DNA of 64,000 bases from Cytophagales bacterium WSM2-2 (GTDB lineage Bacteria > Bacteroidota > Bacteroidia > Cytophagales > Cyclobacteriaceae): NCBI GenBank assembly GCA_015472025.1, contig BNHL01000001.1, positions 1,240,001 through 1,304,000 of the forward strand. Reading direction: 5' to 3'. The notes beneath the pieces were generated by a model that saw nothing but the letters and a program-made list of their open reading frames with translations, made no database searches and was not told where the DNA came from. Both the position numbers and the translations under genes were made by a program. Position 1 is the stretch's first letter; each line of letters opens with the position of its first letter. This document shows positions 51,414 to 59,464 of this stretch, one piece after another.

Positions 51414-54005
51414 ATGAGAAAACCTCCACAGTTTTTCCTTAGATTCTTCCGCTGGTTCTGCCATCCGGAATTAAAGGGCAGCATTGAGGGGGATTTGATG
51501 GAATTATATTATGAAAGATGCAGGACATACGGAAAGAGAAACGCGGATTGGAAATTCAATGCCGATGTCATTCTTCTTTTCCGGCCTGGAATCATAAAAC
51601 CATTGAAAGGTTATCGAAACGAAAACAACTACGATATGTTTAAGAATTATTTTAAAACTGCATTTAGAAATTTAGCGAACAGCAAATTTTATAGCGGCCT
51701 CAATTTGACAGGGCTTACCTTGGGGCTCACCGTAGGACTACTCATTTTATTGTGGGTAAGTGAGGAGTTGAGTTACGACAGATTTCACCAGAAGTCCGAC
51801 CGGATTTACCGAATGAGCGTAAACCTGGAGTCATCAGGAAAGAAATTTGCCGTCCAGGTCGTTCAACCAACAATTGCCCATTACGGGCTGGCAGAGGTAC
51901 CTGCCATTCAGCAAGCCGTTCGCGTCAGCGACTGTTACGACTTCACAGTATTTCGCTTTAATGATGTTGTGCTGAAAGACAATATAGCGATGTATGCAGA
52001 CCCTTCTTTTTTCACTGTATTTGATTATCCTTTGCTAAAAGGAAATAAAAACAATCCTTTTCCGGTGACGGAGTCTGTCATCCTCACGGAGAAAGCTTCC
52101 AAACGTTTTTTCGGTGACGCTGATCCTGTCGGTAAAATTCTTGTAGCCGACAACAAAGACAACTTCGTTGTGAGTGGTTTACTGAAGGATTTCCCAGAGA
52201 ACTCTTCGCTTAAATGCGACTTGGTATTTTCCACAAGCCTTGTAAAAAAATTGCAGAAAGAACGGGGCGAAGGTTCGTTCGATGAAGATTCATGGGGTAA
52301 TTATGGTTGGGTTACGTTTTTAGAGTTGCAGCCGGGGGCTTCAATTAAAGCCGTGGAAGATCAGCTTACAAAGATCAATGTTAGTCATCAGCCCAATTTG
52401 AGACCGATAGACGTGGGTTACTACACGTTGCAGCCACTGAAAGACATTCATCTTTATAATGCTGACGGAGCACCTGCAGGACTGCAAACCGTGAAAATAT
52501 TTTCGATTGTTGCACTACTCATCCTGTTGATCGCTTCTATCAACTATGTCAATCTTTCCACCGCTCGAGCTATGCTGCGCTTTAAAGAAGTCAGTGTGCG
52601 CAAGATCGTGGGTGCCACCAGGAGCCAGCTTTTCCTGCAATTCATCGTCCAAACATTTGTGTTTTTCTTCATTGCTCTGGTGTTTGCCATGACGTTTATC
52701 TCGTTGACCATGCCGCTTTACAATGAGATAGCAGGAAAAAATATGAGATTCGATTTGTTCGATCCGATGATGTGGCGTGTGATTGGCGGAACGTTGCTAT
52801 TTACGCTCGTGATCTCAAGCATCTACCCGGCACTCCTGTTGTCATCGTTCCATCCGATCAATGCGTTAAAAGCAAAGCTTTCATTCGGAATTGGAAACAC
52901 TGCGTTCCGAAAAATTCTGGTCGTCTGCCAGTTTGCTTTTTCAGTAGGGCTCATCATCGCCACCCTGATGATTGGCAAACAACTCAGCTATGTCCTGGAG
53001 AAAGAATTGGGTTACGATAAATCGTATGTAATCTCATTGAACATGCAAAAAATGGAAGGACACTATGAGAAAGTAAAAAGCGAATTGCTCGCGCACCAAA
53101 GCGTATCTGGTGTGACCAGTGCTACCAGTAACATCATAAATGTACCAGGCTCTACGCTAGATGTTGAATGGGATGGAAAAAATCCGGATGCTACTTTCTT
53201 TTTTCACAAAGCCGGCATCGATAAAGACTTCATTCCTCTATTTAAGATGGACCTCGTAGAAGGAAACAATTTCACAGGGGCAAAGGCCGACTCCATTCAT
53301 TATATTCTGAACGAAACCGCTGTTCGCGAAAGTGGTATAAAAGATCCTATCGGTAAGAAATTCAGACTTCACCGGGTAACCGGAACGATCGTAGGTGTAG
53401 TAAAAGACTTCCACTTTGTTTCGTTGAAGCAAAAGATACAGCCGTTTGTATTTTTTTATCAGCCTGTGAGTTCAAAGCTTTTTGTTAAAACCAATGGCCG
53501 CGATTTACCCGAAACCATAGTGAAGCTGGAAAAAATTTGGAAAGAATACAACGAAGGTTTTCCTTTTGATTATTCCTTCCTGGACGAGCGATACAAAAGT
53601 CATTATCAGGCTGAGCAGCGCACTGGCAAACTTTTCGCTGCGTTTACCGGTGTAGCAATGATAATTTCATGTTTGGGGTTGCTGGGACTGGCCACTTATA
53701 CAGCAGAGCGAAAAGTAAAAGAGATTGGCATCCGTAAAGTGTTGGGCGCGAGCGTGAGCAGTATTACTTATTTATTATCCAGGGATTTTTTGGTTCTGAT
53801 CGGCATTTCGATAGCTATTGCAGTACCGTTGACACTGATGTTGATGCAGCGATGGATGCAAGGTTTTGCCTACCGGGCAACGTTGCAATGGTGGGTTGTT
53901 CTTCTCGCAGGACTATCGACCATATTCATTGCCTTTTTGGCCATCAGTCTTCAAACGATACGCTCGGCACGCGAGAATCCCGTAAAAAGTTTAAGATCGG
54001 AATGA
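51414..54005 (+). CDS. MacB/FtsX-like permease 3 of 6
   Basis: 863 residues, only 5 nt behind permease 2. Prefix domain MRKPPQFFLRFFRWFCHPELKGSIEGDLMELYYERCRTYGKRNADW, transmembrane anchor SGLNLTGLTLGLTVGLLILLWVSEELSYDRFH, and FtsX motifs ARAMLRFKEVSVRKIVGATRSQL and ERKVKEIGIRKVLGASVSSIT; C-terminus NPVKSLRSE. It diverges most from its neighbours in the periplasmic cores, as expected if these recognise different partners or substrates. It is followed by a palindromic 79-bp spacer. Confidence 0.9.
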   Translation: MRKPPQFFLRFFRWFCHPELKGSIEGDLMELYYERCRTYGKRNADWKFNADVILLFRPGIIKPLKGYRNENNYDMFKNYFKTAFRNLANSKFYSGLNLTGLTLGLTVGLLILLWVSEELSYDRFHQKSDRIYRMSVNLESSGKKFAVQVVQPTIAHYGLAEVPAIQQAVRVSDCYDFTVFRFNDVVLKDNIAMYADPSFFTVFDYPLLKGNKNNPFPVTESVILTEKASKRFFGDADPVGKILVADNKDNFVVSGLLKDFPENSSLKCDLVFSTSLVKKLQKERGEGSFDEDSWGNYGWVTFLELQPGASIKAVEDQLTKINVSHQPNLRPIDVGYYTLQPLKDIHLYNADGAPAGLQTVKIFSIVALLILLIASINYVNLSTARAMLRFKEVSVRKIVGATRSQLFLQFIVQTFVFFFIALVFAMTFISLTMPLYNEIAGKNMRFDLFDPMMWRVIGGTLLFTLVISSIYPALLLSSFHPINALKAKLSFGIGNTAFRKILVVCQFAFSVGLIIATLMIGKQLSYVLEKELGYDKSYVISLNMQKMEGHYEKVKSELLAHQSVSGVTSATSNIINVPGSTLDVEWDGKNPDATFFFHKAGIDKDFIPLFKMDLVEGNNFTGAKADSIHYILNETAVRESGIKDPIGKKFRLHRVTGTIVGVVKDFHFVSLKQKIQPFVFFYQPVSSKLFVKTNGRDLPETIVKLEKIWKEYNEGFPFDYSFLDERYKSHYQAEQRTGKLFAAFTGVAMIISCLGLLGLATYTAERKVKEIGIRKVLGASVSSITYLLSRDFLVLIGISIAIAVPLTLMLMQRWMQGFAYRATLQWWVVLLAGLSTIFIAFLAISLQTIRSARENPVKSLRSE

Positions 54006-54084
54006 AATAGTTGATCGTTGTTGGTTATCAATATTAGTAAACGCCAACAACCGAACAACGAGCCACCAATAACTGATAACGAAA
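54006..54084. repeat. Palindromic intergenic spacer, copy 1
   Basis: Between permeases 3 and 4. It contains several nested inverted repeats: GTTGTTGG (54017-54024) with CCAACAAC (54044-54051), TCGTTGTT (54015-54022) with AACAACGA (54054-54061), and GTTATCA (54024-54030) with TGATAAC (54074-54080). The words GTTAT and ATAAC recur. It is related to the spacers after permeases 4, 5 and 6. It is not followed by a T-run. Confidence 0.6.
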
Positions 54085-56709
54085 ATGACACCTCCGAAAC
54101 TCCCTCTTCGCTTCTTCCGGTGGTTTTGCCATCCGGAGTTAAAAAGCAGCATCGAAGGGGATTTGATGGAGTTGTATCATGAAAAGCTAAAAGAATCCGG
54201 AAAGAGAAAAGCAGACTTGAAATTTTCCATCGATGTGCTGCTGCTCTTCAGGCCGGGTATTATCAGACAGGCAAAAGGATATAAAAAATTAAATCGTTGG
54301 ACTATGTACAAAAGCTATTTTAAGATCGGGTGGCGAAATATGCTTCGCAATAAAGGGTACTCCCTTATTAACATCGGTGGGTTAGCTGTAGGAATGGCCG
54401 TGGCCATCATCAACGGACTTTGGATATGGGATGAATTGTCTTTTAACAAGTACTACCAGAACTACGATCATATCGCGCAAATAGCGGAGACCGAGGGAGA
54501 TGGGAAAAAGTGGACAGGCACAACGATGACCTATCCTTTGGGGGCCGAGCTTATCAATAATTATCATTCACACTTCAAACACATCGTACGATCTTCCTGG
54601 GGCGGGGAGTATATCCTCTCTTCTGGTGAAAAAATGATTTCTGTACCCGGCCTCTACGCAGACGCTGCTGCACCGGAAATGTTCACATTCAAAATGATCC
54701 ATGGGGCAAGAACAGGACTGAACGATACGCACTCCATTATGATTTCTACTTCTCTTGCAAAACAACTTTTCGGCGATGACGATCCCCTCAACAAAGTGAT
54801 CAGGATGAGTAACAAAACGGATGTAACTGTCACGGGCGTTTATGAAGATTTTCCGCTCAATACCAAGTTCAATGAAGTCAGGTTTTTTGCACCCTGGAGT
54901 TTATACTTAATCGAAAACAAATGGATTGAAGAAAGAGCATTAACAAATTGGCGAAATCATTTCATCAAGATCTATGCTGAAATACTTCCTTCTTCAAATT
55001 TTGACGCAACAACCGAGCAGATTAAAAATGCCTTGCAGTTTGATCCTGCAGACCGGGAGGATGCCGTAAAAAAGCAGCAGCATATTTTTCTGTATCCTAT
55101 GAGTCAATGGCACCTGTCTCCGGAAAAGCAAGGGGTGATTTCTCCTCTCCGCATGGTTTGGCTCGTAGGAACCATCGGTTTATTTGTGCTATTGCTCGCC
55201 TGCATCAACTTCATGAATTTAAGTACAGCGCGATCAGAAAAACGCGCCAAGGAAGTAGGTATTCGCAAAACGATTGGCTCCATTCGCAGTCAGTTGGTCA
55301 ACCAGTTTTTTACTGAGTCTCTCCTCGTAGTCTTCATTGCTTTTCTTGCTGCTATTTTATTTGCTTCACTCTCATTGCCATCTTTCAATGAAATTGCTGG
55401 CAAACAAATTTCCATGCCATGGACGAATCTGAATTTTTGGCTAATCGGAGCGGGATTTATTTTAATCACGAGTGCTTTGTCGGGAAGTTATCCTGCTTTG
55501 TACCTGTCGTCATTTAAACCTATCAAAGTATTGAAAGGTACTTTTCATTCCGGACGCTTTGCTTCCGTTCCACGCAAAGTCCTGGTGGTATTGCAATTTT
55601 CTATTTCCGTTATTCTCATCATTGGTACCATCGTTGTTTACCAGCAAATTCAGTACGCCAAAAGTCGCCCGGTAGGTTACACGCGTGAAGGGTTGATTAT
55701 GATCAAAAAGAAATCTCGGGATTTTTATGGCAAGTACGATGTATTGAGAAACGAGTTAAAAAATACCGGAGTCGTGGAGGAAGTATCTGAATCAATGGGT
55801 TCAGTTACAGAAGTCGCCTCCGGAAACAACGGATGGGATTGGAAGGGCAAGGATCCTAACCTGGATAAAAGTTTCGCAACCCTGTCTGTATCTCATTATC
55901 ATGGAAAAACAGCAGGATGGCAGTTTATTGAAGGGCGCGATTTCTCAAGAGCAAATGCCAGCGACTCATCCGGTATTGTAATCAATGAAACTGCAGCCAA
56001 CCTCATGGGGCTGAAAAATCCTACGGGTGAGCCCGTAAGTTGGACCTGGTGGGAAGATAAACGGGTGATCAACTACAAGATCCTTGGGGTGATTAAAGAT
56101 ATGGTTATGAGTTCACCATACAAACCCATCGAGCCCACGGTTTTCTATTTGAAAGGATTTAATGGTTCTCCCAACTGGATCAACATTAAAATCAATTCTC
56201 ACGTACCGACAAACGAAGCGTTGGCAAAAATTGAATCTGTATTCAAGAAAGTAATTCCCATCGCTCCGTTCGAATACAAATTCGCAGATCAGGAATATGC
56301 CATGAAGTTTGCAACAGAAGAAAGGATCGGCAAATTGGCTTCGGTTTTTGCGGTGCTTGCCATCTTCATTAGTTGTTTGGGTTTGTTCGGACTCGCTTCA
56401 TTCGTAGCAGAGCAACGCACCAAGGAAATCGGCATTCGCAAAATCTTAGGAGCTTCTATAGCAAGCTTGTGGAAAATGTTATCAAGAGACTTTGTCCTTC
56501 TTGTCATGCTGTCATGTGTGCTTTCGATTCCGTTGGCTTACTATTTACTTGACAGTTGGCTTCAAAAATATACTTACCGGATTGAAATATCCGTTTGGAC
56601 ATTTGTTTCAACCTGTATCGTTGCCTTGGTAATTACATTATTGACAGTAAGTTTTCAGGCGATCAAGGCAGCTGTTGCAAACCCGGTGAATAGTTTGAGA
56701 TCGGAGTAA
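54085..56709 (+). CDS. MacB/FtsX-like permease 4 of 6
   Basis: 874 residues. The start MTPPKLPLRFFRWFCHPEL is shared almost exactly with permeases 5 and 6, at DNA level too. Prefix domain to about residue 70 (GKRKADLKFSIDVLLLFRPGII), anchor INIGGLAVGMAVAIINGLWIWDELSFNKYY, FtsX motifs RSEKRAKEVGIRKTIGSIRSQL and QRTKEIGIRKILGASIASLW, C-terminus NPVNSLRSE. The periplasmic cores are distinct from those of the neighbours. Substrate and ATPase partner unknown. Confidence 0.9.
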   Translation: MTPPKLPLRFFRWFCHPELKSSIEGDLMELYHEKLKESGKRKADLKFSIDVLLLFRPGIIRQAKGYKKLNRWTMYKSYFKIGWRNMLRNKGYSLINIGGLAVGMAVAIINGLWIWDELSFNKYYQNYDHIAQIAETEGDGKKWTGTTMTYPLGAELINNYHSHFKHIVRSSWGGEYILSSGEKMISVPGLYADAAAPEMFTFKMIHGARTGLNDTHSIMISTSLAKQLFGDDDPLNKVIRMSNKTDVTVTGVYEDFPLNTKFNEVRFFAPWSLYLIENKWIEERALTNWRNHFIKIYAEILPSSNFDATTEQIKNALQFDPADREDAVKKQQHIFLYPMSQWHLSPEKQGVISPLRMVWLVGTIGLFVLLLACINFMNLSTARSEKRAKEVGIRKTIGSIRSQLVNQFFTESLLVVFIAFLAAILFASLSLPSFNEIAGKQISMPWTNLNFWLIGAGFILITSALSGSYPALYLSSFKPIKVLKGTFHSGRFASVPRKVLVVLQFSISVILIIGTIVVYQQIQYAKSRPVGYTREGLIMIKKKSRDFYGKYDVLRNELKNTGVVEEVSESMGSVTEVASGNNGWDWKGKDPNLDKSFATLSVSHYHGKTAGWQFIEGRDFSRANASDSSGIVINETAANLMGLKNPTGEPVSWTWWEDKRVINYKILGVIKDMVMSSPYKPIEPTVFYLKGFNGSPNWINIKINSHVPTNEALAKIESVFKKVIPIAPFEYKFADQEYAMKFATEERIGKLASVFAVLAIFISCLGLFGLASFVAEQRTKEIGIRKILGASIASLWKMLSRDFVLLVMLSCVLSIPLAYYLLDSWLQKYTYRIEISVWTFVSTCIVALVITLLTVSFQAIKAAVANPVNSLRSE

Positions 56710-56780
56710 AGTTGCTAGTTATTGGTTGTTAGTTATTCGTAAATGCAAGCAACCAGTAAATAAAATAAATGAAATAAGAA
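56710..56780. repeat. Palindromic intergenic spacer, copy 2
   Basis: Between permeases 4 and 5. It contains TAGTTATTGGTTGTTAGTT-type words followed by TTATTCGTAA and an inverted pair TGGTTG (56723-56728) with CAACCA (56750-56755). It is degenerate at its 3' end compared with the other copies, where AT-rich sequence replaces the right arm. Confidence 0.5.
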
Positions 56781-59384
56781 ATGACGCCTCCCAAGCTTCC
56801 TCTCCGTTTCTTCCGCTGGTTCTGCCATCCGGAGTTGCGTGACTCCATCGAGGGAGATTTGATGGAGTTGTACAGAGAAAGAGCAAAGACAAAGGGAAAA
56901 AAGAGCGCTGATATTAATCTCGCAATAGATGTCCTGCTTCTTTTCAGGCCTGGAATTATCGGATTTGTAAAAAAAGATTACAGTTTAAACTACGTTATGA
57001 TTCAAAACAATTTCAAAATCGCATTTCGTAACCTGTGGAAAAATAAGGTTTCAAGCTCAATCAACATCCTTGGGTTAACAACCGGCATAGCCTCGTGTCT
57101 GTTTATACTCCTCTTCATTCAAAATGAGTTGAGTTTCGATCGCTTTCAGGAGAACGGCAGTCGTATCGCACGTGTAATTATGGAATATAGTTTCGATGGA
57201 GGGAGTGAAGTCACGAAGGGAAATTTTACAAGCACGAAAGTAGCTCCCGTTTTCTCGAGAACTTTTCCTGAAGTGGAAAAGGCCATTCGGATGACCGATG
57301 TGGAAATGATTGTGAAACACAATGATAATCTTATCACTGAAAAATCTTTCCTGTTTGCTGATTCTTCTTTCTTCGATGCTTTTCATTATGAGTTGATCAG
57401 TGGGAATATCAGCAGGGCATTAAACGGCCCAAACAAAGTAGTGCTCACAGAATCTACTGCACACCGGTATTTTGACAACGAGAGTCCGATCGGAAAAATC
57501 CTACTCATGGGTCCCGATGCCAGGCCATACGAAGTGACCGCGGTTATCAAAGACTATCCTGAAAATTCTCAGATCAGATTTGACATGGTCGGCTCATTCT
57601 CTTCAATGCATGAAAACCAAGAGTCTACCTACTTTGATGCAAACTATACCACCTATCTCCTGCTTCGAAATGAAGCCTCCATCGGTTCGTTACAACAAAA
57701 ACTCCATCCATTCATGGAACAAGAGTCGAAGGGAGATGGTGCAAAAATCAGATTTTACCTCGAAAAATTCGATCAGATCCACTTGCATTCCGAATATGGA
57801 GGATTTACTCCCAACACCAGCATCACCTATCTCTACATCCTTGCAGCAATTGCATTGCTCATTCTCGTCATTGTGTGTATCACGTATGTGAATCTGAGTA
57901 CTGCCAAGTCGGTAGACCGCGCGCGCGAAGTCGGAATAAGAAAAGTATCGGGGGCGGTAAAATCCCAATTGTTCTGGCAATTTATTGGCGAATCGTTTGT
58001 CGTTTGTTGTTTGTCTGTGCTGGTCAGCTTTGCCGCAACGGCCTCTCTCTTGCCTTACTTTAATCTGTTGGTTGAAAAACAGCTACAACTTCAAAATTTG
58101 CTCACGGCACCTTTCTTACTTATCTCTTTTTCGATCGTTTTGATGGTGAGCCTTTTCGCAGGTGGATATCCTGCCATTGTTTTGTCACGACTTCAACCGG
58201 CAAAAGTATTGAAAGGTGTTTTCCGAAATACCTCCTCTGGCAAATGGGTACAACCTTCTCTGATTGTTTTTCAGTTCAGCATTTCCGTGTTCCTGATTAT
58301 TGCCACTTTTATCATCCATGATCAGCTTGAGTTTATTCAGAGTCAAAAACTCGGTTATGATCGCAACCATCTCCTTCGTCTTCGTATCTCCTGGGATACT
58401 CCCTACGAAAAAGCTGAATCGATAAAGCAGCAGCTTCAGGTTGCTCCGGGAGTAATTGCAGTATCTCGATGCGCCAGTAGTCCTGTCCGGATTTCCAGCG
58501 GGTTCATGATGAGCAAGAGCGAAACGAAAGATGCCGAACAAATTTCAGTAACGGCCAATCCCATCGATCAAAGTTATATTCAGGTTACAGGGCTTGAATT
58601 CATTGCCGGAAGTAATATCACAGACCAGGACATGACGGACGCTGCCGTGCCCAACTGGGAAGAGCAAACCTACCATTTTATCCTGAGTGAAAGCGCAGCA
58701 CACAGATTGGGATGGACTCCCGCTGAAGCTATTGGCCAGCGTTTGAAATTGAAAAGAAAAGGTGTTGTTAGTGGTGTTGTGAAAGATTTCCATTTTCAGT
58801 CTTTGCACGAAAGCATCAAGCCCATTGTTTTATTCTCAGCTGCATCGGGAGGGACTTTGCTTCTGAAAATTGAAGGAGGCGATATACAAGGCTCGCTAGC
58901 CCAACTGGAAAGCCGGTGGAAAAAAATTGTACCTGATCGTCCGTTCGAATACCAGTTTATCAATGACGACTATAATCGTATGTACCGGTCAGAGCAGCAA
59001 CTGGGCGAAGTGATGAAATTATTTGCTGGCATTGCCATCGTCCTGGCGAGTCTTGGGTTGTTTGGCTTATCCTCTTACATGATTCAACAACGCACCAAAG
59101 AAATCGGAATACGAAAAATACTTGGGGCATCACCAGTAAACTTGCTTTCATTATTGTCTCGTGGTTTCATACGACTCGTTCTGCTTGCTATCATAGTAGC
59201 ATCCCCGATTGCGTATCTGCTGATGTCTCAATGGTTGAACAGTTTTGCTTACCGCATCGGCCTGTCATGGTGGGTATTCCTTGTGGCTGGATCAATCACC
59301 ATCGTCATCGCAATATTGACGGTTAGTGTTCAAGGCATGAAAACATCAATCGCTAATCCAGTGAAAAGTTTGAGATCGGAATGA
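56781..59384 (+). CDS. MacB/FtsX-like permease 5 of 6
   Basis: 867 residues. Prefix domain MTPPKLPLRFFRWFCHPELRDSIEGDLMELYRERAKTKGKKSAD, anchor INILGLTTGIASCLFILLFIQNELSFDRFQ, FtsX motifs KSVDRAREVGIRKVSGAVKSQL and QRTKEIGIRKILGASPVNLL, C-terminus NPVKSLRSE. In the first FtsX motif a Ser replaces the usual Leu/Ile/Val before Gly (KVSGA). Predicted inner-membrane protein with two large periplasmic cores and no ATPase beside it. Confidence 0.9.
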   Translation: MTPPKLPLRFFRWFCHPELRDSIEGDLMELYRERAKTKGKKSADINLAIDVLLLFRPGIIGFVKKDYSLNYVMIQNNFKIAFRNLWKNKVSSSINILGLTTGIASCLFILLFIQNELSFDRFQENGSRIARVIMEYSFDGGSEVTKGNFTSTKVAPVFSRTFPEVEKAIRMTDVEMIVKHNDNLITEKSFLFADSSFFDAFHYELISGNISRALNGPNKVVLTESTAHRYFDNESPIGKILLMGPDARPYEVTAVIKDYPENSQIRFDMVGSFSSMHENQESTYFDANYTTYLLLRNEASIGSLQQKLHPFMEQESKGDGAKIRFYLEKFDQIHLHSEYGGFTPNTSITYLYILAAIALLILVIVCITYVNLSTAKSVDRAREVGIRKVSGAVKSQLFWQFIGESFVVCCLSVLVSFAATASLLPYFNLLVEKQLQLQNLLTAPFLLISFSIVLMVSLFAGGYPAIVLSRLQPAKVLKGVFRNTSSGKWVQPSLIVFQFSISVFLIIATFIIHDQLEFIQSQKLGYDRNHLLRLRISWDTPYEKAESIKQQLQVAPGVIAVSRCASSPVRISSGFMMSKSETKDAEQISVTANPIDQSYIQVTGLEFIAGSNITDQDMTDAAVPNWEEQTYHFILSESAAHRLGWTPAEAIGQRLKLKRKGVVSGVVKDFHFQSLHESIKPIVLFSAASGGTLLLKIEGGDIQGSLAQLESRWKKIVPDRPFEYQFINDDYNRMYRSEQQLGEVMKLFAGIAIVLASLGLFGLSSYMIQQRTKEIGIRKILGASPVNLLSLLSRGFIRLVLLAIIVASPIAYLLMSQWLNSFAYRIGLSWWVFLVAGSITIVIAILTVSVQGMKTSIANPVKSLRSE

Positions 59385-59464
59385 AATGGTTGCTTGTTGT
59401 TGAGTGCTAGTTATTCGTAATTGCCAGCAACCCAACAACGATCAACCAATAACTAATAACGAAA
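59385..59464. repeat. Palindromic intergenic spacer, copy 3
   Basis: Between permeases 5 and 6. TAGTTATT (59408-59415) pairs perfectly with AATAACTA (59448-59455). The right half (CAACGATCAACCAATAACTAATAACGAAA) closely resembles the right half of copy 1, showing that the spacer was duplicated with the gene. Confidence 0.6.
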